The translations under genes were made by a program, and so were the position numbers. Shown here piece after piece: positions 11,726 through 22,252 of a DNA stretch of 64,000 nt (positions are counted from its first letter, which is position 1; each line of letters begins with the position of its first letter). A model generated the notes under the pieces. That model was not told the DNA's origin and did not search any database. It saw nothing but the letters and a program-made list of their open reading frames with translations. The stretch is from Phaeovulum vinaykumarii (lineage in GTDB: Bacteria > Pseudomonadota > Alphaproteobacteria > Rhodobacterales > Rhodobacteraceae), in the NCBI RefSeq assembly GCF_900156695.1, contig NZ_FTOM01000001.1:434001-498000 (forward strand). The letters are read 5' to 3'.

Positions 11726-12340
11726 TCACGCTCCGGGCGGCATGACCCTGGGCTTGCGCCGAAGCGCCCCGATCCCGGCGGCCGCCGTCTTCAGCCGCCG
11801 GCGCCAGCGGGGCAGCGCGCGTTCGGCCGCGCCCTTGCGCACAGGCCCCAGCCGGTGCACCCGCGCCGGCGCGATGCCGACAAAGCCCAGCACCTGGATC
11901 TTCATCCGCCGGCCCAGGGGGTCGCCCCAGCCCCACCGCAGAAGCCAGGGCGGCGTGTCCATCGTCACGATCACATCGGCCGACCGCCCAGCCAGCAGCC
12001 GATCCCAGCCGTGGCCCTTGTCATGGTCACGGAACGCCCGGCCTGGCAGCAGGAGCCGCGTGAACAGGCCCGAAACCAGCGCAGGCTCGGCCCCCCACCA
12101 CATCGGATAGGCCAGCACCAGATGATCGCAGGCCACCAGTTCCGCCCAGACCCGTTCGAGATCGGGCTCGAGCGGCTGGGTGCCGTCATAGCCGCGATGC
12201 AAGACCGGATCGAAGGTCAGATCGGCCAGCGCCATCCGCGTGACCTGCGTATCCGGCGGCAGCCCTTCGGCATAGGCATCAAGCAGATGCGCCGAAAGCC
12301 GCCCGCGGTCGGGATGGCCGTCGATCATCAGAACGCGCAT
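11726..12340 (-). CDS. Flavodoxin-fold NAD(P)H oxidoreductase (NQO/KefF/MdaB-like)
   Basis: Probable cytosolic FMN- or FAD-dependent quinone or nitro reductase of 204 residues. Visible features are the N-terminal strand and phosphate loop MRVLMIDGHPDRGRLSAHL, and the flavin-binding LAYPMWWGAEPALVSGL segment near residues 96-112, typical of the NQO1/KefF/MdaB group. The basic, Pro-rich last 30 residues exceed the usual domain. It lies 31 bases from purA in the same direction, so readthrough from purA is likely. Physiological substrate is not predictable from sequence. Confidence 0.85.
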   Translation of the reverse strand: MRVLMIDGHPDRGRLSAHLLDAYAEGLPPDTQVTRMALADLTFDPVLHRGYDGTQPLEPDLERVWAELVACDHLVLAYPMWWGAEPALVSGLFTRLLLPGRAFRDHDKGHGWDRLLAGRSADVIVTMDTPPWLLRWGWGDPLGRRMKIQVLGFVGIAPARVHRLGPVRKGAAERALPRWRRRLKTAAAGIGALRRKPRVMPPGA

Positions 12341-12371
12341 GTCTGGCCTCCGGGGGTTGCCCCTTCGCGGC

Positions 12372-13664
12372 TCAGTCGGCGAAGGGGTCGGTCACCAGGA
12401 TGGTATCGTCGCGCTCGGGGCTGGTCGAGAGCATGGCGACCGGGCAGCCGATCAATTCCTCGATCCGGCGGACATATTTGATCGCCGCGGCCGGCAGATC
12501 GGCCCAGGAGCGCGCGCCCTCGGTGCTTTCGTTCCAGCCGGCCATTTCCTCGTAGATCGGGGTGACGCGCGCCTGAAGTGCGGCCGCGGTGGGCAGGTAA
12601 TCATACCGCACGCCGTCGATTTCGTAGCCCACGCAGATCTTCAGCGTCTCGAAACCGTCCAGCACATCAAGCTTGGTCAGCGCGATGCCGTTGACGCCCG
12701 AGATCTGGCAGGTCTGGCGCACCAGAACCGCGTCGAACCAGCCACAGCGGCGCTTGCGCCCGGTGACGGTGCCGAATTCGTGGCCGCGCTCGCCCAGGCG
12801 CTGGCCGTCGTCATCGTCCAGCTCGGTCGGGAACGGGCCTTCGCCCACGCGGGTGGTATAGGCCTTCACGATCCCCAGCACGAAGTCGATCGAGGACGGG
12901 CCCATGCCGGTGCCGGTGGCCGCCATCCCCGACATGGTGGTCGATGAGGTCACATAGGGATAGGTGCCGAAGTCGATGTCGAGAAGCGAGCCCTGCGCGC
13001 CCTCGAACAGGATGCGTTTGCCGGCGCGGCGCATCTCGCCCATGATCTTCCAGACCGGGGCGGCAAAGGGCAGAAGCTTGGGCGCGATCTCGGCCAGGCG
13101 CGCCTCGAGATCGGCGCGGTCGATGGGCGCAGCGCCCAGGCCCACCCGCAGGGCGTCGTGATGCGCCAGAAGCCGGTCGATGCGCGCGCTCAGCGTCTCG
13201 GGATCGGCCAGATCGGCCACGCGGATCGTGCGCCGGCCCACCTTGTCCTCGTAGGCCGGGCCGATGCCGCGGCCGGTGGTGCCGATCTTGGCGGTGCCGG
13301 CGGCGTCCTCGCGCAGGCGATCCAGATCCTGGTGGAGCGGCAGGATCAGCGGCGTGTTCTCGGCGATCATCAGGTTGGCGGTGCCGATCTCGACGCCCTG
13401 CGCCGAGAGCTTGTCGATCTCGGAAAACAGCGCCCAAGGGTCCAGCACGACGCCGTTGCCGATGACGGCCAGCTTGTCCTTGCGCACGATCCCCGAGGGC
13501 AGCAGCGACAGCTTGAACACCGTGTTGCCGATGACCAGCGTATGGCCCGCGTTATGGCCGCCCTGGAAGCGCGCGATCACATCGGCGCGCTCGGACAGCC
13601 AGTCAACGATCTTGCCCTTCCCCTCGTCGCCCCATTGGGCGCCGACGACGACGACATTGGCCAT
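12372..13664 (-). CDS. purA: Adenylosuccinate synthetase
   Basis: GTP-dependent first step from IMP to AMP, joining aspartate to IMP. The N-terminal phosphate loop [11 protein letters not shown], the HNAGHT segment and the GTP-binding KLDVLDG motif are all present, and at 430 residues the length is standard. The start ATG at 13664 was preferred over an in-frame GTG two codons earlier because GAGGAG sits nine bases before the ATG and only three before the GTG, and MANVVVVG matches the family start. It is followed closely by the oxidoreductase gene. Confidence 0.97.
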   Translation of the reverse strand: MANVVVVGAQWGDEGKGKIVDWLSERADVIARFQGGHNAGHTLVIGNTVFKLSLLPSGIVRKDKLAVIGNGVVLDPWALFSEIDKLSAQGVEIGTANLMIAENTPLILPLHQDLDRLREDAAGTAKIGTTGRGIGPAYEDKVGRRTIRVADLADPETLSARIDRLLAHHDALRVGLGAAPIDRADLEARLAEIAPKLLPFAAPVWKIMGEMRRAGKRILFEGAQGSLLDIDFGTYPYVTSSTTMSGMAATGTGMGPSSIDFVLGIVKAYTTRVGEGPFPTELDDDDGQRLGERGHEFGTVTGRKRRCGWFDAVLVRQTCQISGVNGIALTKLDVLDGFETLKICVGYEIDGVRYDYLPTAAALQARVTPIYEEMAGWNESTEGARSWADLPAAAIKYVRRIEELIGCPVAMLSTSPERDDTILVTDPFAD

Positions 13665-13777
13665 GGACACACACTCCTCGGATTTCCAGCCGCGGCCGCT
13701 CTGGGCCGACGGCCTCTATAATGGCGCGGCCGCGCGGGGAAAACCGAATTCTGACGGCAGCCGCGGTATTGCCGGCC

Positions 13778-15421
13778 TCAGACCAGCAGGCTGACTTCCT
13801 TGGCCGCCTTGACGAAGGAGGCAAAGAGCGGATGCGGCGCGAAGGGCTTGGATTTCAGCTCGGGGTGGAACTGCACGCCAATGAACCACGGATGGCCCTT
13901 GTGCTCGACGATCTCGGGCAGGCGGCCATCGGGCGAAACGCCCGAGAACAGCAGCCCGCAGGCCTCGAGCTGGTCGCGCCATTTCATGTCCACCTCGTAG
14001 CGGTGGCGGTGGCGTTCCTCGATCCGGGTGGTGCCGTAGATCTCGGCCACGCGCGAGCCCTCAGTGAGATGCGCGCTATAGGCGCCCAGACGCATGGTGC
14101 CGCCCTTGTCGTCCGAGACCTTGCGTTCGACCTTGTGCGTGCCCTGCACCCATTCCTTGAGGTGATAGACGACCGGGGTGAAGCGCTTCTTGCCGGCCTC
14201 GTGGTCGAATTCCTCGGACCCCGCATCGGCAATGCCGGCCAGATTGCGCGCGGCCTCGATCACCGCCATCTGCATGCCGAGACAGATCCCCAGATAGGGG
14301 ATGCCGCGTTCGCGCGCGAACTGGGCGGCGCGGATCTTGCCTTCGGTGCCGCGTTCGCCAAAGCCGCCGGGGACCAGAATCGCATGAAAGCCCTGGAGAT
14401 GGGCGCCCGGATCTTCGGTCTCGAAGATCTCGGCGTCGATCCATTCGGCGCGCACCTTCACCCGGTTGGCCATGCCGCCGTGGGTCAGGGCCTCGGCAAT
14501 CGACTTGTAGGCATCCTCGAGCTGGACATATTTGCCCACGATCGCCACGCGCACCTCGCCTTCGGGGCGGGTGATGCGGTCCATCACGTCTTCCCAGCGG
14601 CTCATGTCGGGGCGCGGCGCGGGGCTGATCTGGAAGGCATCCAGCACCGCCCGGTCCAGACCCGCGCGGTGATAGGCCAGCGGCGCCTCGTAGATGGTGG
14701 ACAGGTCATAGGCCGGGATCACCGCATCAGGGCGCACGTTGCAGAAAAGCGCGATCTTGGCGCGTTCCTTTTCCGGGATCGGCTGTTCCGAGCGGCAGAC
14801 CAGCACGTCGGGCGCAATGCCGATGGCGCGCAATTCCTTGACCGAGTGCTGGGTGGGCTTGGTCTTCAGCTCGCCGCTGGCCGCCAGATAGGGCAACAGC
14901 GTCAGATGCATGAAGATGCATTGCCCGCGCGGGCGGTCCTGGGCGAACTGGCGGATGGCCTCGAAGAAGGGCAGGCCCTCGATGTCGCCCACCGTGCCGC
15001 CGATCTCGCAGAGCTGGAAGTCGACCTCGTCCTCGCCCACGGCAAGGAAGTCCTTGATCTCGTTGGTGACGTGCGGGATCACCTGGATGGTCTTGCCCAG
15101 ATAGGCGCCCTTGCGCTCCTTTTCCAGCACGTTGGAATAGATCCGCCCCGAGGACACGCTGTCGGTCTTGCGCGCGCTGACCCCGGTGAAACGTTCGTAA
15201 TGCCCCAGATCCAGATCGGTCTCCGCGCCGTCATCGGTCACGAAGACCTCGCCGTGTTCGAACGGGCTCATCGTGCCCGGATCGACGTTGAGATAGGGGT
15301 CAAGCTTGCGCAGCCGCACCGAGAAGCCGCGCGCCTGCAAGAGCGCGCCCAGTGCCGCCGAGGCCAGCCCCTTGCCCAGCGAAGACACCACGCCCCCGGT
15401 GATGAAGACATAACGCGCCAT
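13778..15421 (-). CDS. pyrG: CTP synthase
   Basis: Makes CTP from UTP, ATP and glutamine. The 547-residue protein has the N-terminal synthetase domain ([15 protein letters not shown] at the start, then [14 protein letters not shown]) and a C-terminal class I glutamine amidotransferase domain with nucleophile Cys in GICLGMQM and a downstream HPEL motif. Length is normal (E. coli 545). A GGGGAG ribosome site precedes the ATG. The gap to secG is about 210 bases and contains a hairpin. Confidence 0.98.
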   Translation of the reverse strand: MARYVFITGGVVSSLGKGLASAALGALLQARGFSVRLRKLDPYLNVDPGTMSPFEHGEVFVTDDGAETDLDLGHYERFTGVSARKTDSVSSGRIYSNVLEKERKGAYLGKTIQVIPHVTNEIKDFLAVGEDEVDFQLCEIGGTVGDIEGLPFFEAIRQFAQDRPRGQCIFMHLTLLPYLAASGELKTKPTQHSVKELRAIGIAPDVLVCRSEQPIPEKERAKIALFCNVRPDAVIPAYDLSTIYEAPLAYHRAGLDRAVLDAFQISPAPRPDMSRWEDVMDRITRPEGEVRVAIVGKYVQLEDAYKSIAEALTHGGMANRVKVRAEWIDAEIFETEDPGAHLQGFHAILVPGGFGERGTEGKIRAAQFARERGIPYLGICLGMQMAVIEAARNLAGIADAGSEEFDHEAGKKRFTPVVYHLKEWVQGTHKVERKVSDDKGGTMRLGAYSAHLTEGSRVAEIYGTTRIEERHRHRYEVDMKWRDQLEACGLLFSGVSPDGRLPEIVEHKGHPWFIGVQFHPELKSKPFAPHPLFASFVKAAKEVSLLV

Positions 15422-15582
15422 GAACGAAGCTCCCCGTGCGAACGGCTTTCAACCGCAAAACAAAGTTCAGGCCGGAACGCGAATGCGCCGGCATCACGGG
15501 ATTTGAAAAATAACAGATTCGCGCTCGCCCCGCAACGAGCCGCTACACATAGTTCAGGATACCCTTGAAACCCCAAAGGATT

Positions 15583-15607
15583 GTGGCGGCCAAGGTGGGG
15601 CCGCCAC
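15583..15607 (-). terminator. Probable terminator downstream of secG
   Basis: Arms GTGGCGGCC and GGCCGCCAC form a nine-pair stem around a seven-base loop, 26 bases past the secG stop. On the minus strand it is followed by AATCCTTTGG rather than a clean T-run, so strength is uncertain. Confidence 0.5.
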
Positions 15608-15632
15608 GGGGCAGGTCACGCGTGCGCCGACC

Positions 15633-16031
15633 TTATTCGATCGGCGGGGGCGTCAGCGGCGCGTCCAGCGTCAGCGGCGCACCGCCGGTCTGGCCGTCCA
15701 TGCCCGCGGGCGGCGGCGGCAGGTCCGGCACCGGCAGAACCGGCGTTTCCGCCCCCGTCTCCGTGCCCGGGGCCATCGCGCCCAGCTGATCGACCACCGA
15801 CACCGAGGCCGCGTCGCGCGCTGCCAGCACCGTCAGCGCCAGCGAGGTGCCCAGGAAGGCGACCGCGAAGAACCACGTCAGCCGAGTCATCGCATTGCCA
15901 GCCTGACGTCCGGCCATGGCGCCACCGCTTCCGCCCATGCCCAGGCCACCGCCTTCGGAGCGCTGCAACAGCACCACCCCGATCAGCAGGAGCGCAAGGA
16001 TGAGATGCACGGTAAGGATGATATTCTGCAT
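15633..16031 (-). CDS. secG: Preprotein translocase subunit SecG
   Basis: Small inner-membrane subunit of the SecYEG channel. The 132-residue protein starts with MQNIILTVHLILALLLIG, then the conserved VVLLQRSEGGGLGMGGS loop, a second membrane segment at about residues 55-75, and a Pro/Gly-rich tail. The start at 16031 was chosen because it begins the first membrane helix; the frame is open upstream only as GC-rich noise. The tail is longer and more proline-rich than in E. coli (110 residues), as is usual in alphaproteobacteria. It lies upstream of pyrG on the same strand. Confidence 0.95.
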   Translation of the reverse strand: MQNIILTVHLILALLLIGVVLLQRSEGGGLGMGGSGGAMAGRQAGNAMTRLTWFFAVAFLGTSLALTVLAARDAASVSVVDQLGAMAPGTETGAETPVLPVPDLPPPPAGMDGQTGGAPLTLDAPLTPPPIE

Positions 16032-16335
16032 GTAGTCCCGGCCTCCGGTCGATCCGACGCGCCTATCTAGGACCATGAGGCGGAGCGTGCAAGGCCGGAT
16101 TGCCCCGCGCACCGGCTTCGGCGCGATCTCCCCCCTTCCCCGCGGCCGACGGGCGGCCGCCCCTGCCTCTTCCATCTCGCCCCGGGCGGGACGCCGGACG
16201 GGAAAATTCGATCCTGACGGATTTTTCCTCTTGCAGGCCCCGGCGCAGATTTGTAAATCCCCGCTCACCGCTCGGGCAGACGCTTCGGGCGGTTCCGAGG
16301 TCGGATGCCTTGCGCATCAGCATTGGGAAACATGG
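16032..16335. promoter_or_regulatory. Divergent intergenic region, secG / tRNA-Gly
   Basis: About 300 bases separate secG (minus) from the first tRNA-Gly (plus). The half nearest the tRNA contains AT-richer patches (GGGAAAATTCGATCC and AGATTTGTAAATCC) that could hold promoters, but no pair of hexamers stands out. No gene is evident. Confidence 0.35.
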
Positions 16336-16410
16336 GCGGGCGTAGCTCAGGGGTAGAGCATTACCTTGCCAAGGTAAGGGTCGTGAGTTCGAATCTCATC
16401 GCCCGCTCCA
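16336..16410 (+). tRNA. tRNA-Gly (anticodon GCC), copy 1
   Basis: Cloverleaf of 75 bases including encoded CCA: acceptor arms GCGGGCG and CGCCCGC, D stem GCTC/GAGC, anticodon stem TTACC/GGTAA with loop TTGCCAA giving anticodon GCC, and T arm with loop TTCGAAT. Reads glycine codons GGC and GGU, the former very common in this genome. Confidence 0.98.
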
Positions 16411-16437
16411 GTTTCTCGATACCGGCCCGGACGGAGC

Positions 16438-16512
16438 GCGGGCGTAGCTCAGGGGTAGAGCATTACCTTGCCAAGGTAAGGGTCGTGAGTTCGAATCTCA
16501 TCGCCCGCTCCA
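16438..16512 (+). tRNA. tRNA-Gly (anticodon GCC), copy 2
   Basis: Identical over all 75 bases to the copy 27 bases upstream, with encoded CCA. The two probably form one transcript ended by the hairpin at 16522-16547. Spacers and flanks differ, so this is an ordinary tandem duplication kept for dosage. Confidence 0.98.
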
Positions 16513-16521
16513 GATCTTCGA

Positions 16522-16547
16522 AAAGGGCACCGGCAACGGTGCCCTTT
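16522..16547 (+). terminator. Terminator of the tRNA-Gly pair
   Basis: Perfect ten-pair stem AAAGGGCACC / GGTGCCCTTT with loop GGCAAC, ten bases after the second tRNA, followed by CGCATTT. Confidence 0.75.
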
Positions 16548-16652
16548 CGCATTTCCGCCTCCCCACCGGCGCCCCCCGAACGCATGACGGGCGGGCTTTC
16601 CTCGCCGCCGCGTCGCCCCTATAACCGGCGCGACACGAAAGGGGAGACGCCC

Positions 16653-17240
16653 ATGCGCACCGCAACCCTGACCCGCAAGACAGCCGAGACCGAGATCACC
16701 GTCAGCGTCGATCTGGACGGCACCGGGGCCTATCGGAATTCCACCGGCGTGGGGTTCTTCGATCACATGCTGGACCAGCTGGCCCGGCATTCGCTGATCG
16801 ACATCACCGTCACGGCCACGGGCGATCTGCATATCGACGACCATCACACGGTCGAGGATACCGGGATCACGCTGGGCCAGGCGCTGGTGCAGGCGCTGGG
16901 CGACAAGCGCGGCATCCGCCGCTATGGCCATTTCGACCTGGCGATGGACGATTCGCTGGTGCGCGCGGCGCTGGATCTGTCGGGGCGGCCCTATCTGGTC
17001 TGCAACCTGCCCTTCCCGACGCAGAAGATCGGCAGCTTCGACACCGAACTGGTGCGCGAATTCTTCCAGGCGCTGTCCACCCATTCGGGCATGACGCTGC
17101 ATGTCGACCTGATCCACGGGATCAACAGCCACCACATCGCCGAGGCCGCCTTCAAGGCGGTGGCACGCGCGCTGCGCATGGCGGTCGAACCCGACCCGCG
17201 CATGGCGGGCGTGCTGCCCTCGACCAAGGGGGCGCTGTGA
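16653..17240 (+). CDS. hisB: Imidazoleglycerol-phosphate dehydratase
   Basis: Sixth enzyme step of histidine synthesis. The 195-residue, single-domain protein has the duplicated metal-binding motifs: [21 protein letters not shown], and near the end [15 protein letters not shown]. No phosphatase domain is fused; that activity is probably supplied by the hisN-like gene at 37254-38102. The ATG at 16653 follows GGGGAGA and begins exactly at the family start; the upstream open frame only translates the tRNA genes. Overlaps hisH by one to four bases. Confidence 0.97.
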   Translation: MRTATLTRKTAETEITVSVDLDGTGAYRNSTGVGFFDHMLDQLARHSLIDITVTATGDLHIDDHHTVEDTGITLGQALVQALGDKRGIRRYGHFDLAMDDSLVRAALDLSGRPYLVCNLPFPTQKIGSFDTELVREFFQALSTHSGMTLHVDLIHGINSHHIAEAAFKAVARALRMAVEPDPRMAGVLPSTKGAL

Positions 17241-17875
17241 TGCTGACAGCGCTGGTCGATTACGATTCGGGCAACCTGCATTCGGCCGAAAAGGCGTTTC
17301 AGCGCATGGCCGCGGAAACCGGCGCGGGCGAGATCCGCGTGACCTCGGACCCCGAGGTGGTGGCGCGCGCCGACCGCATCGTGCTGCCGGGCGACGGCGC
17401 CTTTCCGGCCTGCCGGCAGGCGCTCGACGGTTTCGGCGGGCTCTTCGAAGCCATCGAGGAAGGCGTGCGCGTCAAGGGCAAGCCCTTCCTCGGCATCTGC
17501 GTCGGCATGCAGATGCTGACCAGCTGGGGCCGCGAGTTCCGCGACACCGCCGGCTTCGACTGGATCGGCGGCGAGGTCGTGGCCATCCCGCCGGCGCCGG
17601 GCCTCAAGGTGCCGCATATGGGCTGGAACGATCTGGTGATCGACCGCGCGCATCCGGTTCTGGATGGGCTGGCGACGGGCGATCACGCCTATTTCGTCCA
17701 TTCCTATCACTTCCGCGTGGACGATCCGGCGCATCTGCTGGCGCATGTGGACTATGGCGGGCCGATCACCGCCATCGTGGGGCGCGACAATATCGTGGGC
17801 ACCCAGTTCCACCCCGAAAAGAGCCAGGCTCTGGGGCTGCGGCTGATCGCCAATTTCCTGCGCTGGAAACCCTGA
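17240..17875 (+). CDS. hisH: Imidazole glycerol phosphate synthase, glutaminase subunit
   Basis: Supplies ammonia from glutamine to HisF. The class I amidotransferase triad is visible: C87 in GICVGMQML, and His and Glu in FHPEKS near the C-terminus. Length is 211 residues from the ATG at 17240, which overlaps the hisB stop (TGATG); a GTG at 17237 is an alternative that would add one residue. Partner hisF lies 1.6 kb downstream, separated by a DUF2147 gene on the opposite strand. Confidence 0.95.
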   Translation: MLTALVDYDSGNLHSAEKAFQRMAAETGAGEIRVTSDPEVVARADRIVLPGDGAFPACRQALDGFGGLFEAIEEGVRVKGKPFLGICVGMQMLTSWGREFRDTAGFDWIGGEVVAIPPAPGLKVPHMGWNDLVIDRAHPVLDGLATGDHAYFVHSYHFRVDDPAHLLAHVDYGGPITAIVGRDNIVGTQFHPEKSQALGLRLIANFLRWKP

Positions 17876-17958
17876 CACGCGCCCAAAAGACGCCCCCAAA
17901 ACACGCCCCGGCGGGGTCATTGCCCGGCCGGAGCGCATCGCGGATGTTCAGCGCCCCT

Positions 17959-17996
17959 GCGCCCAGGTGGCGCCTCAGCGCCCAGGTGGCGCCTCA
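17959..17996. repeat. 19-base tandem duplication of the DUF2147 gene end
   Basis: GCGCCCAGGTGGCGCCTCA occurs twice head to tail at 17959-17977 and 17978-17996, and a diverged third copy of its core lies in the gene's last codons. Read on the minus strand each unit ends the DUF2147 frame with TGA followed by the sequence for the terminal Gly-Thr-Trp-Ala. Slippage duplication of the gene end is the simplest origin. Confidence 0.8.
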
Positions 17997-18410
17997 GCGC
18001 ACCCGCGCCCAGGTGCCGCCATTGCGACAGATGCCCAGCACGCAGCCCGACACCGACAGGCTGTTGCCGTTGATCTGCATCTTGGCGTTATAGGTCTTGT
18101 TGCGGTCGGGCGACCAGACCTTGCCGCCGCCATAGGCGCCGCCCCCCTGGGGCTTCATGTCCCAGACGATGCGCTTGCCGACATTGTCCGACTTCACCGG
18201 CTTGCCCTTGGCATCGAAAGCCTGGATCAGCGTGCCGCAATAGGCCGGCCCGCATGGCTGGATGCGGATATGCCCGATCTTGCCGTTATCGTCGGGCCGC
18301 GTCTGCCAGATCCCCTCCACCGGATCGGCCGCCGCCGCCCCCGCAAGACCCGCCATCACAAGACCCATGCTCACAAGCGCCGCCACCGCGGCCCGTCTTG
18401 AATTCCTCAT
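17994..18410 (-). CDS. DUF2147 family secreted protein
   Basis: Exported protein of 138 residues with a signal peptide at residues 1-28 ([20 protein letters not shown] then AAAADP). The mature part carries the DUF2147 features: [19 protein letters not shown], a Cys pair [14 protein letters not shown], and a final [18 protein letters not shown] with two further cysteines, probably forming disulfides in the periplasm. Function of the family is unknown. The start at 18410 has a strong GGAGGAGAG ribosome site. It interrupts the his gene run on the opposite strand. Confidence 0.9.
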   Translation of the reverse strand: MRNSRRAAVAALVSMGLVMAGLAGAAAADPVEGIWQTRPDDNGKIGHIRIQPCGPAYCGTLIQAFDAKGKPVKSDNVGKRIVWDMKPQGGGAYGGGKVWSPDRNKTYNAKMQINGNSLSVSGCVLGICRNGGTWARVR

Positions 18411-18547
18411 GCTCTCTCCTCCCCGAAAGACAGGCGGGATTGGGCCATGCCGCCCGCCCTCCTGGCAAGCATGACGTGACGGCGCGGCCCCCTTGGCAGC
18501 GCCGCCCCGCCATGCCAAAAGCCCCCAACCGACAAGGGAGCCCCGCC

Positions 18548-19267
18548 ATGATCCTCTACCCCGCGATCGACCTCAAGGACGGCCAATGCGTGCGCCTCCT
18601 GCACGGCGAGATGGACAAGGCCACCGTCTTCGGCGACGACCCCGCCGCCCAGGCCGCGAAATTCCAGGCCGCGGGCTGCGAATGGGTGCATCTGGTCGAC
18701 CTCAACGGCGCCTTCGCCGGCGAACCCGTCAACGCCGCCGCGGTCGAGGCGATCCTCGAACGCCTCACCGTGCCGGCACAGCTCGGCGGCGGCATCCGCG
18801 ACATGGCCACGATCGAACGCTGGCTCTCGCGGGGCCTTGCGCGCGTGATCCTCGGCACCGTGGCGGTGGAAGATCCCGATCTCGTGCGCAAGGCCGCCCG
18901 CGCCTTCCCCGGTCAGGTCGCCGTGGGGATCGACGCGCGCGGCGGCAAGGTCGCCACCAAGGGCTGGGCCCAGGAAACCGACGTGATGGTGACCGATCTC
19001 GCCCGCAGCTTCGAGGACGCCGGCGTCGCCGCGATCATCTATACCGACATCCTGCGCGACGGCGCCATGACCGGCCCCAACATCGACGCGACCGAGGCCC
19101 TCGCCCGCGCCGTCTCGATCCCGGTCATCGCCTCGGGCGGCGTCTCCCGCCTCGAAGACCTGATCGCGCTGCGCGACACCGGCGTGATCGCCGGCGCCAT
19201 CTCGGGCCGCGCGATCTACGACGGCGCGCTCGACCTCACCGCCGCCCTCGCCGCCCTCAAGGCCTGA
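18548..19267 (+). CDS. hisA: Phosphoribosylformimino-AICAR-phosphate isomerase
   Basis: Amadori isomerase of histidine synthesis, a (beta/alpha)8 barrel of 239 residues. Catalytic Asp near the N-terminus is in [12 protein letters not shown]; the second is in [14 protein letters not shown]; phosphate-binding glycines are in LGGGIR and ASGGVS. The ATG at 18548 follows AAGGGAG. It shares its fold with hisF about 200 bases downstream, with which it likely forms an operon. Confidence 0.97.
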   Translation: MILYPAIDLKDGQCVRLLHGEMDKATVFGDDPAAQAAKFQAAGCEWVHLVDLNGAFAGEPVNAAAVEAILERLTVPAQLGGGIRDMATIERWLSRGLARVILGTVAVEDPDLVRKAARAFPGQVAVGIDARGGKVATKGWAQETDVMVTDLARSFEDAGVAAIIYTDILRDGAMTGPNIDATEALARAVSIPVIASGGVSRLEDLIALRDTGVIAGAISGRAIYDGALDLTAALAALKA

Positions 19268-19338
19268 CGGCGCGCGCGCCCCAAACGCGGCCGCCAAGGC
19301 CCCCGACACGGCCCGCATGCCCCCTTTCGAGCTGGCCC

Positions 19339-19372
19339 AAATATCCCGGGGGCGCGGGGGCAGCGCCCCCGC
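19339..19372 (+). repeat. Intergenic CCCGGGGG-plus-hairpin element
   Basis: The stretch AAATATCCCGGGGGC is followed by a perfect eight-pair hairpin (GCGGGGGC, loop AGC, GCCCCCGC) at 19354-19372, between hisA and hisF. A related GGCAGCGCCCC string occurs at 59279-59289. I have the impression that such strings recur in intergenic DNA of Rhodobacteraceae, but within the window the evidence is limited. Confidence 0.4.
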
Positions 19373-19464
19373 ATCACCGCCCCCCGCCGCGTCCCCCCTC
19401 ACCACCTCCCCTTCCCCCGCGCCCCCAAGGGGTCTAAGAAGACCCCGCGCAAAGGAGAGGTCCC

Positions 19465-20222
<758 letters not shown>

Positions 20223-20226
<4 letters not shown>

Positions 20227-20531
20227 CCGCGCTCGACCGCCTCGCCGCCACCATCGAAAGCCGCCGCGGCGCCGATCCCGAGACCAGCTGGACCGCCAAG
20301 CTGCTGGCCAAGGGACCCGAGAAATGCGCCGAGAAATTCGGCGAGGAAGCCGTCGAAGCCATCATCGAGGCCGTGCGCAACGACCGCGCCCGCCTGACCG
20401 CCGAGGCCGCCGACGTGCTCTATCACCTCCTTGTCATGCTGGCCGCGCGCGACGTGCGCCTGGCCGATGTGCTGGCCGAACTCGAACGGCGCGAAGGCAC
20501 CTCGGGCATCGCGGAAAAAGCCGCCCGCTGA
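20223..20531 (+). CDS. hisE: Phosphoribosyl-ATP pyrophosphatase
   Basis: Second step of histidine synthesis, hydrolysing PR-ATP to PR-AMP. The 102-residue protein is of the all-alpha MazG-like fold, with the [11 protein letters not shown] and [12 protein letters not shown] metal-binding helices. It is a stand-alone hisE, not fused to hisI. The ATG at 20223 overlaps the hisF stop. A GC palindrome with a TCGAT loop lies about 75 bases after the stop. Confidence 0.96.
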
Positions 20532-20603
20532 CCCGCGCGCCCTTTGGCCCGCGCGCCCCCGTGGCCGATGCGCCAGCGCGGCCCAGGGGCGCGCGCGGCG
20601 GGC

Positions 20604-20620
20604 GCCCCCTCGATGGGGGC
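20604..20620. repeat. ATCGA-loop palindrome, copy 1
   Basis: GCCCCC, loop TCGAT, GGGGGC: a perfect six-pair stem between hisE and the aminotransferase gene. One of five similar palindromes in the window, all in or next to gene 3' flanks. No T-run follows. Confidence 0.65.
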
Positions 20621-20733
20621 AACCGCCGCTCGCCCCACCATCCGCCCCCCGCGGGCCGATCGTCTCACCGCCCGCCTTGCGGGCCGATTTCCGGCGCGCT
20701 AGCCTGCGCCGCAGCTGCACCACGGAGTTCAAG

Positions 20734-22101
20734 ATGGCCGACACCGCCCCCAATTCCTGGGAATCGCGCGCCGATACCTATTCGCTCTACGGCTTCACCG
20801 ACCTGCCCTCGGTCCATGCCCGCGGCGCCGTCGTCGTCACCCACGGCAAGGGCCCCTATATCTACGACACCCACGGGCGCGAATATCTCGACGCCAATTC
20901 GGGCCTCTGGAACATGGTCGCGGGCTTCGATCACCCCGGCCTGACCGAAACCGCCAAGGCCCAATACGACCGCCTGCCCGGCTATCACGCCTTCTTCGGG
21001 CGCATGTCCGATCAGACCGTGATGCTGTCGGAGAAGCTGGTCGAGGTCTCGCCCTTCGAGAAGGGGCGCGTCTTCTACACCAACTCGGGCTCCGAGGCCA
21101 ACGACACCATGGTCAAGATCCTGTGGTTCCTGCATGCCGCCGAGGGCAAGCCCCAGCGCCGCAAGATCCTGACCCGCTGGAACGGCTATCACGGCGTCAC
21201 CGCGGTCTCGGCCTCGATGACCGGCAAGCCCTACAATTCCGTCTTCGGCCTGCCGCTGCCGGGCTTCATCCATCTGGGCTGCCCGCATTACTGGCGCTTT
21301 GGCCAGCCCGGCGAGACCGAGGCCCAGTTCACCGCCCGTCTTGCCGCCGAACTCGAGGCCACGATCATCAAGGAAGGCCCCGACACGATCGCGGGCTTCT
21401 TTGCCGAACCCGTCATGGGCGCGGGCGGCGTGATCCCGCCGTCCTCGGGCTATTTCCACGCCGTCGTGCCGATCCTGCGCAAATACGGCATTCCGATCAT
21501 CTCGGACGAGGTCATCTGCGGCTTCGGGCGCACCGGCAACACCTGGGGCTGCGAGACCTATGACTTCGTCCCCGATGCGATCATCTCCTCGAAGAACCTC
21601 ACCGCGGGCTATTTCCCGATGGGTGCGGTGATCCTGGGCGACGAGCTGGCCCGCCGGGTGCAGGCCGCGGCCGAGGCGATCGAGGAATTCCCGCATGGCT
21701 TCACCGCCTCGGGGCATCCGGTCGGCTGCGCCATCGCGCTCAAGGCCATCGACGTGGTGATGAACGAGGGCCTGGCGCAGAACGTGCGCGAGCTGACCCC
21801 GCATTTCGAAGCCGGCCTTGCCCGGCTGGCCGAACATCCCAACATCGGCGAATGGCGCGGCAAGGGCTTCATGGGGGCGCTGGAAGCGGTGCGCGACAAG
21901 GCGACCAGGACACCCTTCGACGGCTCGCTCTCGGTGTCCGAACGCATCGCCAATGCCTGCACCGACACCGGGCTGATCTGCCGCCCGCTGGGGCAGTCGA
22001 TCGTGCTCTGCCCGCCCTTCATCATCACCCGCGAACAGATGGACGAGATGTTCGAGAAGCTCGAGACCGCGCTCAAGCGCGTCTTCGACGAGGTGGCCTG
22101 A
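20734..22101 (+). CDS. Class III PLP-dependent aminotransferase (amine/omega-amino acid type)
   Basis: Fold type I omega-aminotransferase of 455 residues. PLP is held by K287 in [15 protein letters not shown], with D258 in [13 protein letters not shown] at 117-124 binds the phosphate. The sequence style ([28 protein letters not shown]) is that of the pyruvate-dependent amine and putrescine, beta-alanine or taurine transaminases. Substrate is not certain; a polyamine role would fit with the puu-like genes at 54-58 kb, but they are far apart. The ATG at 20734 was chosen from the homologous start; a long upstream open frame is composition noise. Confidence 0.9.
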   Translation: MADTAPNSWESRADTYSLYGFTDLPSVHARGAVVVTHGKGPYIYDTHGREYLDANSGLWNMVAGFDHPGLTETAKAQYDRLPGYHAFFGRMSDQTVMLSEKLVEVSPFEKGRVFYTNSGSEANDTMVKILWFLHAAEGKPQRRKILTRWNGYHGVTAVSASMTGKPYNSVFGLPLPGFIHLGCPHYWRFGQPGETEAQFTARLAAELEATIIKEGPDTIAGFFAEPVMGAGGVIPPSSGYFHAVVPILRKYGIPIISDEVICGFGRTGNTWGCETYDFVPDAIISSKNLTAGYFPMGAVILGDELARRVQAAAEAIEEFPHGFTASGHPVGCAIALKAIDVVMNEGLAQNVRELTPHFEAGLARLAEHPNIGEWRGKGFMGALEAVRDKATRTPFDGSLSVSERIANACTDTGLICRPLGQSIVLCPPFIITREQMDEMFEKLETALKRVFDEVA

Positions 22102-22184
22102 CCCGGAACCCCTGGCGCGGAGCGACCCGGAAACCCTGGCGCGGAGCCCGGATCCCCTGGCGCGGAACATCGCTTCCGCGCCAG
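22102..22184 (+). repeat. Tandem 22-24-base repeats ending in a strong hairpin
   Basis: Directly after the aminotransferase stop come three copies of a unit with core CCCGGAANCCCTGGCGCGGA, starting at 22102, 22126 and 22147. The last copy continues into a perfect 11-pair hairpin (CTGGCGCGGAA, loop CATCGC, TTCCGCGCCAG, 22157-22184). The repeat unit therefore contains the left arm of the hairpin in triplicate, allowing alternative pairings with one right arm. Probably a terminator whose left arm was duplicated by slippage; no T-run follows. Confidence 0.7.
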
Positions 22185-22252
22185 CCCGCCCACAACCCAC
22201 GCGGTCACAGGCGACACGCACGCCGCGGCCGGCCGTCAGCGCCGCGGCCGCG

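Noticed and set aside
16336-16512. tRNA-Gly pair as integration site of a mobile element
   Set aside because: No integrase, no direct-repeat att copy of the tRNA 3' end elsewhere in the window, and only housekeeping genes around it.
16305-16652. N-terminal extension of hisB containing [19 protein letters not shown] twice
   Set aside because: This is the well-known artefact of translating tRNA-Gly genes; the real hisB start is at 16653.
22102-22184. Possible CRISPR-like array after the aminotransferase
   Set aside because: Units are adjacent without unique spacers, and no cas genes are present.
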